The notes: a model not told the origin generated them from the letters alone. A DNA stretch of 64,000 bases from CAG-791 sp002390025 (GCA_946543465.1 CAMNLR010000149.1:31838-95837), one strand, 5' to 3'. Positions 43,362 to 51,551 are shown, counted from the first letter of the stretch. Program-made: numbers and translations.

Positions 43362-44684
43362 ATGTTCAGAAAACTATTATCGACAATAAGCATTGCGTTT
43401 TTCTGTATTTGCTTGTCGGCCTGTTCTTTTGGGGGATTTAACCCAATAGACAAGGAAATGATAAACAAGCTCAATCCTCTGAGCAAAAAGCAATCAGAGG
43501 AATCTTCGGAACGATCAGAGGAATCCTCGGAAAATTCAACTGATTATCCGGTCTATCGTTTAACCAAAATAATTTCTTTGTATTCTGAAGGAGAGGAGAC
43601 TGATTGTACGTATGATCAGGATGGAAGGCTTTGTGGTATTCATGGAAGAGATCGCGATTGTTCCTATGAATATTATGACAATGGTCTATTGAAAACAATG
43701 GTTTGGGATATGAAGGGAATTTATATCCTGACTTTTCCTCATTGTCCTAACCACATAGAGGTGCACTGCGACGATACAGGCGCATTTGAGAGTGTTGAAT
43801 CGTCATTGGACCGGGAACTGTATCTTGAACAAAATCTGGACATTCCGGTTTATGAGATTGAAGTAACGGGGAGAAGAGAGTTATGCTTTCAGGGATATTT
43901 TGAGGACGATGTTGATACGACTTTTAAATATACACAAAAATACAGTGATGACGGGTCAGTCATGATTGATCGGGAACTTGAACGCAATGGTCAGTTTGCA
44001 TATAAAGCTGATCTCACCTTAAATGAATTGGGATTGATGGAAACATCTTTATACCAGTACCAGAATGGAGAAGAAAGTAAAAGCCATACACATTATACAT
44101 ATGATGCTAACGGTAACCCGAAGTTTTCTTTTACTGAATTTGATGATGCAGATAATTGGGATGGCGACGTTCTTTACTATGAGGATATAAGAGGAACAGA
44201 AAGTCCTTCACAACCTGCTTTTGATGAAAGTGCTGCAAAGAGCCTGGTAGAGGAGTTCTTTGATGCCGCGTTCAAGGATGATTCGCAGAAGGTATGGGAT
44301 AGCATCTACAGACCAATGCAGGAGGGTTATACCCTTATGGGTGTGAATGCAGGTGATATTATCAGTCTGATTGGTGATGAATTGCAGCCGGAAGATGGAG
44401 AACCCAGGATAGAAATTTCAAGATGTCAGAAGCTAAGTGATATGCCGTCGCCTGAATGGGAAAATGACAGGCTCGCTGATGGTGAAGATTCTTTTTCCGG
44501 TTCTTCGCAAGATGAGTCAGACATTCACTATTATGCACCGATTGCCTATGCTCTTAGAGAAATGGATGGCTATGTCATGACAGTGGAGATCTACTCAGCG
44601 GGGAATAGAGATGAGTACAGTGAGCATGAAGTATACTTCGTCAGTGACGATGCCGGGGAATCAGGAGTAATTATAAACGACTAA
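43362..44684 (+). CDS. Lipoprotein with YD-repeat-like segments
   Basis: 440 residues from ATG 43362 (AAAGGAG upstream). Lipobox LSAC after a hydrophobic signal (LLSTISIAFFCICLSACSF). The linker SEESSERSEESSENS is low complexity. The middle contains YDQDGRLCGIHGRDRDCSYE, YDNGLLKTMVW and YTYDANGNPKF, short motifs like RHS/YD repeats. The last third (from about 305: DESAAKSLVEEFFDAAFKDDS) resembles an NTF2-like or DUF-type accessory domain. AT-rich composition and nearby gene fragments suggest acquisition. Function unknown, surface exposed. Confidence 0.8.
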   Translation: MFRKLLSTISIAFFCICLSACSFGGFNPIDKEMINKLNPLSKKQSEESSERSEESSENSTDYPVYRLTKIISLYSEGEETDCTYDQDGRLCGIHGRDRDCSYEYYDNGLLKTMVWDMKGIYILTFPHCPNHIEVHCDDTGAFESVESSLDRELYLEQNLDIPVYEIEVTGRRELCFQGYFEDDVDTTFKYTQKYSDDGSVMIDRELERNGQFAYKADLTLNELGLMETSLYQYQNGEESKSHTHYTYDANGNPKFSFTEFDDADNWDGDVLYYEDIRGTESPSQPAFDESAAKSLVEEFFDAAFKDDSQKVWDSIYRPMQEGYTLMGVNAGDIISLIGDELQPEDGEPRIEISRCQKLSDMPSPEWENDRLADGEDSFSGSSQDESDIHYYAPIAYALREMDGYVMTVEIYSAGNRDEYSEHEVYFVSDDAGESGVIIND

Positions 44685-44924
44685 AAATATCAACGTGCCA
44701 ATTATGATCGTCTGTCTATCAGATGCAAAAAAGGCCGGAAAGAAGAATATGAAAAATTAGCTGCATCTCCAGGGGTGTCTCTTAATCAGCTGGTGATCAA
44801 TCTTCTTGATGCGGAATTAGAAAAACATTTTTATTCAAATAATGAGCCCCCGGCACGACCTTTGCGGTGGTGCCGAGGGTTCATTTCAACAATGAATTCT
44901 AAAAAAGAACAGCTGTTTATATAG
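44685..44924 (+). pseudogene. Remnant of a ribbon-helix-helix (Arc-type) antitoxin-like gene
   Basis: The frame directly after the lipoprotein stop reads KYQRANYDRLSIRCKKGRKE, then EYEKLAASPGVSLNQLVINL and LDAELEKHF, as in Arc-type antitoxins of Clostridia, but no start codon precedes the conserved part. It runs through a terminator hairpin and ends at TAG 44922. I read it as a 5'-truncated gene; no toxin is adjacent. Confidence 0.5.
44841..44886 (+). terminator. Intrinsic terminator-like hairpin
   Basis: AATGAGCCCCCGGCAC (from about 44841) pairs with GTGCCGAGGGTTCATT (to about 44884). It follows the lipoprotein gene and the RHH remnant. Confidence 0.6.
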
Positions 44925-44964
44925 CTGCTCTCCCGCATGTCCGGCGTACTTACAGTACGCTTAA

Positions 44965-45001
44965 TTTTTTATAAGGGGCCAAAAATGGAGAAGGATAAAA
45001 T
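44965..45001 (+). promoter_or_regulatory. Promoter module B
   Basis: TTTATA, 17 bp with AGGGGCCAAAAATGGAG, then AAGGAT. Related to modules A and C. Confidence 0.4.
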
Positions 45002-45161
45002 ATAACCGGGGAAGGACAGAAGATGAAAAACGGAAAAGCAGTGTTACAATCAAAGATTTCTCTCTGAAATGCGGTGTTTCTGTCGCAACTGGTATTTTCC
45101 GGGAACTCAAAGATCCAGGTTAGGATATCTGTGACGATTCGCAGGGACTGCCGTAGAAAGA

Positions 45162-45202
45162 TTGCTTTTTACAAGGGAACTAAAATAGAGTAAGATAGAA
45201 TA
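45162..45202 (+). promoter_or_regulatory. Promoter module C (upstream of the HAD phosphatase gene)
   Basis: TTTACA, 17 bp with AGGGAACTAAAATAGAG, then TAAGAT. It ends 35 bp before the start codon of the HAD gene. Confidence 0.45.
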
Positions 45203-45236
45203 ACATAAGACCAGAACAGAAAGGAAGGTGTAGTAA

Positions 45237-46529
45237 ATGGTCCATTGGAAAAAAGTGGCAGTACTTTGTATGGTGTTGAGTCTGCTGCTGACAACTCCTG
45301 TTTTGGGCAGTTCAGCAGGTAATTCCGACGCAGGAGCGGACGCCGGCGGGGAGAAGAAGGCGGAAGTGATTCCTTACTGGACAGAGGATTCTCCTGCCAT
45401 GGCATCCATCATTGACTATGTGAAAACACTCACCGATGAGAACTCCGATGAGTTTGTGCCCGAGGAGGAGCGCGTCGCGGTGTTTGATATGGACGGCACC
45501 CTTTACGGGGAACTTTTCCCGACCTATTTTGACCAGTGCCTTCTGATGTACCGCTTGCTGCACGATGATACATATCAGGCGTCTGAAGAGGACAGGGAAT
45601 TTGCCCAGGCTCTGGAGACTGCCCTTCTGCACGGAGAGAAGGAACCGGATTCTCCCAGATCCACGGCACAGATGGCCGCTGAGTCCTTTAAGGGCTATAC
45701 GGTGGACCAGTACAGAGATTACGTACGCAAGTTTATGTCGCAGCCGGCAGTCGGCTTTGAAAATATGACTTACGGCGAAGGCTTCTATGAGCCTATGGCA
45801 GCTCTGGTGCAGTACCTGGCGGAGCACGGATTCAGAGTATATATCGTCAGCGGAACAGAGCGGTCTCTCGCAAGAGAACTGTCGGAAGACAAACTGGGCA
45901 AATGGATTCCCCCTTATCAGGTGATCGGCTCCACCTTTTCTCTGACTGCGACCGGAAAGGGAGATACAGCAGACCGCGACTATACCTATACGTCTGAGGA
46001 TCAGGTACTACTGGAAGGAAACATGACTTACAAGAACCTGAAATGGGGCAAGATCGTCAATATAGTAGATGAGATCGGCATCGTTCCCCAGCTTGCCTTC
46101 GGCAACAGTTCAGGTGATTTTGCCATGGCGCAGTACACCGTGCAGAACGGCGGAAAGGCCTACATGCTCCTGTGTGATGATACAGAGCGCGATTACGGAA
46201 ACGTTGAAAAAGCAGCCTCCTTCGAGCAGAAATGCAAAGAGCTCGGCTTCAAGACAGTCTCCATGAAGAACGAATTCAAGACAATTTACGGAGAAAACGT
46301 CAAAAAGACTTCCTATCTGCCCGCTGAGGAAACAAGCACAGAGGAGACAGGCAAAGAGGGAACCGCTGCACCCGCAGAAGAGGCCGCACCTGCTGCAACT
46401 GGTGCGTCTGCGGAGGAAGCCGCACCTGCATCCACAGCCGCGCCGGCAGAGGAAGCAGCTCCCGCCTCCACCGCTGCACCTGCGGAGGAAGAGGTTCCTG
46501 AGGAAGAAGAACTGAAACCTGCCGCATAA
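45237..46529 (+). CDS. Secreted HAD-family phosphatase with Ala/Pro/Glu repeat tail
   Basis: 430 residues with a signal peptide (VAVLCMVLSLLLTTPVLG). Haloacid dehalogenase core: nucleophile in VAVFDMDGTLYGELF (D84 and D86), second motif YIVSGTERSL, third motif FGNSSGDFAMA. Large cap between them. Secreted HAD phosphatases of this type are predicted acid phosphatases of broad range. The C-terminal tail (about 362-430) is low complexity with repeated APAEEAAPAST units and ends PEEEELKPAA; no sortase motif. It could act as a spacer to the cell wall or as a flexible extension. Start ATG 45237, weak binding site GGAAGGTG. Confidence 0.87.
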   Translation: MVHWKKVAVLCMVLSLLLTTPVLGSSAGNSDAGADAGGEKKAEVIPYWTEDSPAMASIIDYVKTLTDENSDEFVPEEERVAVFDMDGTLYGELFPTYFDQCLLMYRLLHDDTYQASEEDREFAQALETALLHGEKEPDSPRSTAQMAAESFKGYTVDQYRDYVRKFMSQPAVGFENMTYGEGFYEPMAALVQYLAEHGFRVYIVSGTERSLARELSEDKLGKWIPPYQVIGSTFSLTATGKGDTADRDYTYTSEDQVLLEGNMTYKNLKWGKIVNIVDEIGIVPQLAFGNSSGDFAMAQYTVQNGGKAYMLLCDDTERDYGNVEKAASFEQKCKELGFKTVSMKNEFKTIYGENVKKTSYLPAEETSTEETGKEGTAAPAEEAAPAATGASAEEAAPASTAAPAEEAAPASTAAPAEEEVPEEEELKPAA

Positions 46530-46640
46530 GGCAGTCAGCACGGAGGATGTTTTGCCGCGGGGAGTCTGCAGACATCCTGTGACCGCATTGAGAAAGCCGC
46601 TCTGGCGGGCGGCAGAATGGAAAGAGCGGAGGATATCTAC

Positions 46641-47174
46641 ATGGGTCATATATATTTCATCAGACACGGAGAGTCCCAATGGAACGTGGAGGACAAGATC
46701 TGCGGCGCCACGGATGTCCCTCTGACGGAAAAGGGTCATGAACAGGCGGTCCTGACGGGAAAGAAATTTCTGGAACTGGGTTATACAGCGGACGAAATCC
46801 TCTGCTCCCCGCTGAAACGGGCGGCAGATACCGCCAGGCATATTTCGGAGATCACGGGGATCCCCGTTCGTTTTGAGCCCCGCCTTGTGGAACAGAACTT
46901 CGGCATCTGGGAGGGCACGAGCCCGCGCAACAGCGAGGGATTTTTCAGGGCAAAGCAGTGCTTTATCAATTCTTTCGGGACCGGGGAATCCATGTTCCGT
47001 GTTGCCCAGCGTGTATATAACCTTCTGGATGAACTGAAGGAAGATGACAGGACCTATGTCCTGGTCGCCCACAACGGAATAGTCCGGTTTGTCAAATCAT
47101 GGTATCAGGATCTGACAAACGAAGAATTTGCGGCCTATAAGGTCGGAAACTGTGAGATCTACCGGTTTGAATGA
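46641..47174 (+). CDS. Histidine phosphatase (phosphoglycerate mutase-like) family protein
   Basis: 177 residues from ATG 46641 (GGAGG 8 bp upstream). Motifs: YFIRHGESQWNVEDKICG with catalytic His, LCSPLKRAADTARHI, FEPRLVEQNFGIWEG and VAHNGIVRF with the second His. It hydrolyses phosphomonoesters; substrates in this family range from phosphosugars to alpha-ribazole phosphate. It follows the secreted HAD gene by 111 bp. Confidence 0.92.
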   Translation: MGHIYFIRHGESQWNVEDKICGATDVPLTEKGHEQAVLTGKKFLELGYTADEILCSPLKRAADTARHISEITGIPVRFEPRLVEQNFGIWEGTSPRNSEGFFRAKQCFINSFGTGESMFRVAQRVYNLLDELKEDDRTYVLVAHNGIVRFVKSWYQDLTNEEFAAYKVGNCEIYRFE

Positions 47175-47231
47175 GTCACGTAAAACATCTGTAACTGCTG
47201 CAATGACACGAGAATTACATCGGACATCAGG

Positions 47232-47261
47232 TTGACAGAAACCCTGCCTGTCGTTTACTAT
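47232..47261 (+). promoter_or_regulatory. Promoter of the riboswitch transcript
   Basis: TTGACA (47232-47237), 18 bp, TACTAT (47256-47261). Start of transcription near 47268. Confidence 0.7.
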
Positions 47262-47269
47262 ATTACATG

Positions 47270-47408
47270 CCTATAAGGAGTGCGCGAGAGACAAGCTCGA
47301 TGACCGCACAGCAACCTGCTGATCACCGCAGTAAGGTGCTAATGCTTGAGCGATGGGTGTGAATAGCGGTATTTCCAGCACCTGTCGTAACGATGGGTGC
47401 TTTTTTTC
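47270..47408 (+). promoter_or_regulatory. SAM-clan riboswitch (SAM-I/IV-like) with expression platform
   Basis: The core reads GAGAGAC-AAGCTC-GATGACCGCACAGCAACC ... AAGGTGCTAATGC (47287-47345). The conserved pair of strands, CAGCAACC and AAGGTGCTAA, with GATGACC before them, is the mark of SAM-I and SAM-I/IV riboswitches, which bind S-adenosylmethionine. The platform is a terminator: AGCACC (47377-47382) pairs with GGTGCT (47396-47401) plus seven T; GGTG at 47356-47359 could pair with CACC as antiterminator. It should shut off downstream genes when SAM is plentiful. The next genes are an unknown small protein and a TauE/SafE exporter. Confidence 0.8.
47377..47407 (+). terminator. Riboswitch terminator
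   Basis: AGCACC/GGTGCT hairpin with T7, part of the riboswitch decision. Confidence 0.75.
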
Positions 47409-47558
47409 TTAATGCATTCCCATTGTTTTCTCATGGTTTGTATTCTTTTGCATGTTTTCTCATTGGCGCGCTTTTAGCGCATGCCTGCACTCCCGGCAGC
47501 AGCATCTATTCTTGATCGCACAGAATCCGCTGTTTCAATTGCGGGATATGTGCACAGA

Positions 47559-47594
47559 CAGGAAACCCGCGTGCGGGTCCTGTGTGGATTTTTT
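47559..47594 (+). terminator. Second hairpin with T-run just before the next gene
   Basis: CAGG and ACCCGC (47559-47570) pair with GCGGGT and CCTG (47573-47582); GGATTTTTT follows. It sits 15 bp upstream of the binding site of the next gene and could be a second checkpoint. Confidence 0.5.
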
Positions 47595-47608
47595 ACAGGA
47601 GGGCATCA

Positions 47609-47995
47609 ATGAAAAAAACAGAGGGTACGAAGAGAACAGTGACAGAACTGCTGGGTGTGAAAAGCAGAAGCCTGATCGGCAGGATCCGCTGCAGAAATCT
47701 GCCGCGCCATACCTTTATTTACTGCCGGAGCAGGAATATTGCCGCAAGATTTCTTGCTGACGCAGAGGCAGAGGGATTTACCTTCGGGGACGGTCAGAAG
47801 CCCACAGCAAAGGAATACAGCGATATTTATTCCCTGCACGATGACCTTACTGTCTCCTATACCGGGTGGGCGGGGCACCTGGCGTTCAGAAGCGCCGCCG
47901 GGAACATCGTGAGGATCGACTACGGAAAATATATTGCTGGAGCACCGGATTATCAGGTTATTCTTCATGGCACGGGACTCGCGGGCGAGGCTTGA
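47609..47995 (+). CDS. Conserved-looking small protein of unknown function
   Basis: 128 residues from ATG 47609 with AGGAGGGCATCA upstream. Basic N-terminal third (KKTEGTKRTVTELLGVKSRS, LIGRIRCRNLPRHTFIYCRS), then RNIAARFLADAEAEGFTFGD, YSDIYSLHDDLTVSYTGWAG, and LAFRSAAGNIVRIDYGKYIA. No signal peptide, no membrane helix. I do not recognise the family. It is the first gene after the SAM riboswitch, so it may act in sulfur or methyl metabolism, but that is inference from position. The strong binding site and balanced composition favour a real gene. Confidence 0.65.
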   Translation: MKKTEGTKRTVTELLGVKSRSLIGRIRCRNLPRHTFIYCRSRNIAARFLADAEAEGFTFGDGQKPTAKEYSDIYSLHDDLTVSYTGWAGHLAFRSAAGNIVRIDYGKYIAGAPDYQVILHGTGLAGEA

Positions 47996-48011
47996 AAAAG
48001 AGCCGCTGTCT

Positions 48012-48101
48012 GCTCGTGGGATGCCTGCTCGAGAGATGCCTGCTCGTGAGGTGCCCGCTCGTGAGATGCCTGCTTGTGAGGAGCCTGCTCGTGACTTCAT
48101 A
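48012..48101 (+). repeat. Six tandem 15-bp units
   Basis: Units of GCTCGTGAGATGCCT with 1-5 changes each run from 48012 to 48101; the sixth unit departs after GCTCGTGA. The period of 15 keeps frame, and on the minus strand it would encode Ser-Arg-Ala-Gly-Ile repeats, but no gene with a binding site uses it. Confidence 0.85.
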
Positions 48102-49016
48102 GCAGTCATGAGTCAGCCGGCATAGAATGTATCCGGAAGTGGAGTTTGCAGACAATGAACTTTGAATTATTCAGCGTGCAGACGCTCTTGTGCTGCCTGG
48201 CTTTTTTCTTCGCGGGGATCGTTGATTCTATTACGGGAGGCGGGGGGCTGATCACAATTCCGGCCATGCTTGCGGTCGGGATTCCTGTCCGTTTTATAAT
48301 CGGCACAAATCAGTGCTCTGTGCTGATCGGCACAGGTGTGGCAGCAATCAAATATACGAAAAGCGGCAATATCCACCTTAAATCGGCACTGATCACGCTC
48401 CCCTTTGCGCTGGTCGGATCCTATTTGGGAGCAAGGCTGAATCTGATCGTTCCGGTCTATTACCTGAAGATCTTTATGCTGGTCACGGTTCCCGTCATCG
48501 CGGTTTTCCTCTTTGCGAACAAGAACCTTGGCGAGGACGATCACATCGATGAGAAGTCGGATGCAGCCATCTTTTTCCGGTCTGCAGCCATAGGCCTTCT
48601 GCTCGGCGGATACCAGGGCTTTTACGGCCCCGGAGCCGGATTGTTCTATATGCTTGCCTATGCGGCATTTCTGAAGCTGAATCTGGTCAAGGCAACGGGA
48701 AATACAAGATTCGTCATCGCAGCGGCCTCGATCATTTCCGTGTCCACCTATGCCGCATCAGGTGCAGTGCTGTGGGGGCTTGCAATAGCCGTGACAGTTT
48801 TCAATATTGCGGGATCTTACCTGGGAGCAGCTCTTGCGATCAAAAAAGGGGCCGGAATCATCCGCCCCGTCATGGTCTGCGTAGTGGTCCTGCTGCTCTT
48901 AAAACTCATTTTTGATTTCTTTTGAGCCCTGTTTTCGCCGGGACTGCAGGTTGTGTAAGTCAGGAGAGATCTTTTTATTCTTTATCGCGCAATACCCGCG
49001 ACTTCATAACAGTCAT
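48093..49016 (+). repeat. Pair of 17-bp direct repeats flanking the TauE/SafE gene
   Basis: GACTTCATAGCAGTCAT (48093-48109) and GACTTCATAACAGTCAT (49000-49016) differ by one base and lie on either side of the exporter gene. Each can fold as TGACT/AGTCA or GACT/AGTC. They may mark a past insertion or a local duplication. Confidence 0.6.
48155..48925 (+). CDS. TauE/SafE-family sulfite or sulfur-compound exporter
   Basis: 256 residues from ATG 48155 (GGAG 10 bp upstream); TTG 48146 is the alternative. About eight membrane helices. The family signature appears twice, FAGIVDSITGGGGLITIPAM near the N-terminus and LLGGYQGFYGPGAGLFYML in the second half. TauE/SafE proteins move sulfite, sulfoacetate or related organosulfur anions. 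The SAM riboswitch about 750 bp upstream suits a sulfur role, with the small unknown gene between. Confidence 0.88.
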   Translation: MNFELFSVQTLLCCLAFFFAGIVDSITGGGGLITIPAMLAVGIPVRFIIGTNQCSVLIGTGVAAIKYTKSGNIHLKSALITLPFALVGSYLGARLNLIVPVYYLKIFMLVTVPVIAVFLFANKNLGEDDHIDEKSDAAIFFRSAAIGLLLGGYQGFYGPGAGLFYMLAYAAFLKLNLVKATGNTRFVIAAASIISVSTYAASGAVLWGLAIAVTVFNIAGSYLGAALAIKKGAGIIRPVMVCVVVLLLLKLIFDFF

Positions 49017-49153
49017 CGGATACGCGCGTAAAAAAGGAAACTCGCTTCATAGTGTAGGACCCTCAAGCAAGTCTTGAAAAAATATGCGTTGATCTTCATC
49101 CCTGTAGGCAAGGCTGCGCGCCCTGACTATATGTTGCTCTTACGGAGGTATTT

Positions 49154-50731
49154 ATGAAAAGAGAACTGGTGATTATCCTGGATTTCGGGGGACAGTATAA
49201 GCAGCTCATCGCCCGGCGTGTCCGGGAGTGTAATGTTTATTGTGAGATTCATCCCCACACCATGGGAATTGATGAGATCAGGGAGTTGGCGCCCAAAGGA
49301 ATCATTTTGACCGGCGGTCCCGCCAGTGTCTATGATGAAAAATCCCCCACCTGCTCTCCGGATTTGTTTAAACTCGGGATTCCTGTACTGGGAATCTGCT
49401 ACGGGTCCCAGCTGATGGCATACCGCTGCGGGGGCAGTGTGAAAACAGCCCCGGTCAGCGAATACGGACGCACGGAAGTCTGCATTGATGAAAAGTCTTC
49501 TCTGCTTCTGAAGGGTGTCGAATGTGATGACAAGGGCTCCACCATCTGCTGGATGAGCCACACAGACTATATTGCAGACCTCCCGGAGGGCTTCTCGGTC
49601 ATTGCCCACACGGACCACTGCCCGGTGGCCGCTATGGAGGATCCTGCCCGCAGGCTCTATGCTGTCCAGTTCCACCCGGAAGTAGTCCACACTCCGGAGG
49701 GGACAAAAATGCTGCGGAATTTTGTCATGGATGTCTGCGGCTGTAAAGGCGACTGGGAGATGTCCTCCTTTGCGGAGCGCACCATCGAGGAACTCAGGGA
49801 AAAGATCGGTGACAGGCATGTTTTGCTGGGTCTCTCCGGCGGTGTCGATTCCACTGTCGCCGCTGCCCTCCTCTCCAGGGCGATCGGCAGCCAGCTGCAC
49901 TGCGTCTTTGTGGATCATGGCCTCATGAGAAAAAATGAGGGCGACGAGGTGGAGGCGATCTTCGGACCGGCGGGCAGCTTTGACCTGCATTTTATCCGCG
50001 TCAACGCCCAGGAGAGATTCTACCGGCGCCTGATCGGCCAGACCGATCCCGAGATCAAGAGGAAGATCATCGGAGAGGAATTCCCGCGTGTTTTCGGGGA
50101 AGAAGCCCGGAAACTCAAGGGAAAGGTCCGTTATCTGGCCCAGGGCACGATCTACCCGGATGTGGTCGAGAGCGGCGACGGCAAGACGGGAGATGTCATC
50201 AAATCCCACCACAATGTCGGCGGTCTTCCCATAGAACTTGTCCGCGAACTCGGGTTTGATGAAACCCCGATTGAACCGCTCCGCATGCTCTTTAAGGACG
50301 AAGTGCGCCGGGTCGGCCTTGAACTGGGCATCCCACGCGAACTCGTTTACCGTCAGCCCTTCCCCGGTCCGGGACTTGCTGTCCGCATTGTCGGTGAGAT
50401 CACACCCTACAAAGTCCAGATCGTGCAGGATGCCGATTACATCTTCCGCGAAGAGCTTCACAAAGCCGGAGCCGATGAGAATCTCGGTCAGTATTTCGCC
50501 GCCCTCTCCAACATGCACAGCGTCGGAGTCATGGGCGACCACCGCACCTACGGCCTGGCTGTCGTCCTGCGCGCCGTCATCACCAGCGACTTCATGACCG
50601 CAGAGGCGGCCGAGATTCCATGGAATGTTCTCCAGACCACCATGAACCGCATCATCAACGAAGTGGACGGTGTCAATCGCGTCCTCTACGACATTACCAG
50701 CAAGCCGCCCGGAACAATAGAGCTGGAATAA
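49154..50731 (+). CDS. guaA: GMP synthase (glutamine-hydrolysing)
   Basis: 525 residues, full length. N-terminal glutaminase: IILDFGGQYKQLIARRVRE, GICYGSQLM with the catalytic Cys (about 81), and FHPEVVHTPEG with the His and Glu. ATP pyrophosphatase domain with PP-loop GLSGGVDSTVAAALL (about 225), and C-terminal dimer domain ending GTIELE. It converts XMP to GMP. Start ATG 49154 with ACGGAGG. The 228-bp gap before it holds no purine or guanine riboswitch that I can recognise. Confidence 0.97.
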   Translation: MKRELVIILDFGGQYKQLIARRVRECNVYCEIHPHTMGIDEIRELAPKGIILTGGPASVYDEKSPTCSPDLFKLGIPVLGICYGSQLMAYRCGGSVKTAPVSEYGRTEVCIDEKSSLLLKGVECDDKGSTICWMSHTDYIADLPEGFSVIAHTDHCPVAAMEDPARRLYAVQFHPEVVHTPEGTKMLRNFVMDVCGCKGDWEMSSFAERTIEELREKIGDRHVLLGLSGGVDSTVAAALLSRAIGSQLHCVFVDHGLMRKNEGDEVEAIFGPAGSFDLHFIRVNAQERFYRRLIGQTDPEIKRKIIGEEFPRVFGEEARKLKGKVRYLAQGTIYPDVVESGDGKTGDVIKSHHNVGGLPIELVRELGFDETPIEPLRMLFKDEVRRVGLELGIPRELVYRQPFPGPGLAVRIVGEITPYKVQIVQDADYIFREELHKAGADENLGQYFAALSNMHSVGVMGDHRTYGLAVVLRAVITSDFMTAEAAEIPWNVLQTTMNRIINEVDGVNRVLYDITSKPPGTIELE

Positions 50732-51062
50732 CCGCCAAGCACACGAGCCAGGCGAAGATTAAGAAAGCAGTCCGGAGGGAGCGTGCTCACGTAGGGATTG
50801 CTTTCTTCAACTTCATACGGCTGCAGCCGCGTTAAGTTTGCCTTAAAGAGGCAATCGAAGTGGCGGGTGAGTTGTGCAAAAAACAGCGGAGAGCCTGAGT
50901 TTATAAGGCTCTCCGTTATTTTTGGCTGTTGAAAACCAGATTGGTTTTCGGGAATCAGATCATGAAAATCAGGTGTTTTTTTGCTTCATCCGGTATTTGC
51001 CGGCAGAGAAGTTTCAATCATGGCGCAGGTGCGATGGAGACCTGTGATAACCAGGAACATTG
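50732..51062. other. Gap after guaA with an inverted repeat and a terminator
   Basis: AAGAAAGCA (50761-50769) pairs with TGCTTTCTT (50799-50807), with GAGC/GCTC inside. A strong terminator follows at 50887. The rest, to the end of the minus-strand regulator, holds nothing recognisable. Confidence 0.6.
50887..50923 (+). terminator. Terminator after guaA
   Basis: CGGAGAGCCT (50887-50896) pairs with AGGCTCTCCG (50906-50915), followed by TTATTTTT. Confidence 0.85.
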
Positions 51063-51416
51063 TCACTGTCCGGAATCAGCCTTCAGTTTCTGATGATAGG
51101 CGAGGAGCCTTTTTCGTGCAGGACTCTTTGTGTCGATCATGTCTTTGATCAGGTCGAATAGTTCAGGATCATCTGACCTGGAGACCAGATATTCCGCGGG
51201 TTCGGGGTCTTCAGAGGCACCGGTCAGATATTCGGGCGAGGTTCCGAGCTTTTGCGCCATAAAAAATATCATCTGCCGGGAGGGAGTTCTGGCCGCTGTT
51301 TCATAGCGCAGGTATCCCATTTTTGATAATCCAAGCAGTCTCGCTGCTTCAGCTTTATTAATCCCCCTCTCTTCCCGAATATTCTTTAATCTTTCCGGAC
51401 AAAACCCTGTTTCCAT
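51063..51416 (-). CDS. XRE-family transcriptional regulator
   Basis: 117 residues from ATG 51416 (GGGAG upstream). Helix-turn-helix at about 8-62: RLKNIREERGINKAEAARLL, GLSKMGYLRYETAARTPSRQ, then FFMAQKLGTSPEYLTG. The C-terminus is acidic then basic (PELFDLIKDMIDTKSPARKR). Divergent from the HigBA pair with 187 bp between; it might regulate it or itself. AT-rich surroundings indicate an accessory locus. Confidence 0.87.
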   Translation of the reverse strand: METGFCPERLKNIREERGINKAEAARLLGLSKMGYLRYETAARTPSRQMIFFMAQKLGTSPEYLTGASEDPEPAEYLVSRSDDPELFDLIKDMIDTKSPARKRLLAYHQKLKADSGQ

Positions 51417-51551
51417 TTTTAAATCTCCCAGTAAAAAGATTGATAGCAACCAATGGATACAATAATATGATAAAAAACGGTAACCATTGGTTATATTCTA
51501 TGACTGAGCATGAGTAATTACAAGTCTGGATGTTTTAGGTGTTCAGAATAG

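Larger units (their letters stand above)
44925..45236 (+). other. Gap with a LacI-type HTH fragment and promoter modules B and C
   Basis: 312 bp. A hairpin GCGTAC/GTACGC (44944-44960) with TTAATTTTTT follows the RHH remnant. Module B lies at 44965-45001. From about 45022 a frame reads DEKRKSSVTIKDFSLKCGVS, then VATGIFRELKDPG and a stop (45121), like the first helix-turn-helix of a LacI regulator; nothing of the rest remains. Module C lies at 45162-45202 and is the likely promoter of the HAD gene. Confidence 0.4.

Noticed and set aside
48012..48101. CRISPR-like array
   Set aside because: Units are contiguous 15-mers without spacers; it is a simple tandem repeat.
47606..48109. Minus-strand gene with Ser-Arg-Ala-Gly repeats
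   Set aside because: The frame is created by the 15-bp repeats and runs antisense to a better supported gene with a strong binding site.
48926..49153. Purine or guanine riboswitch upstream of guaA
   Set aside because: No conserved purine core (paired loops with TATA..C and GG) could be found.
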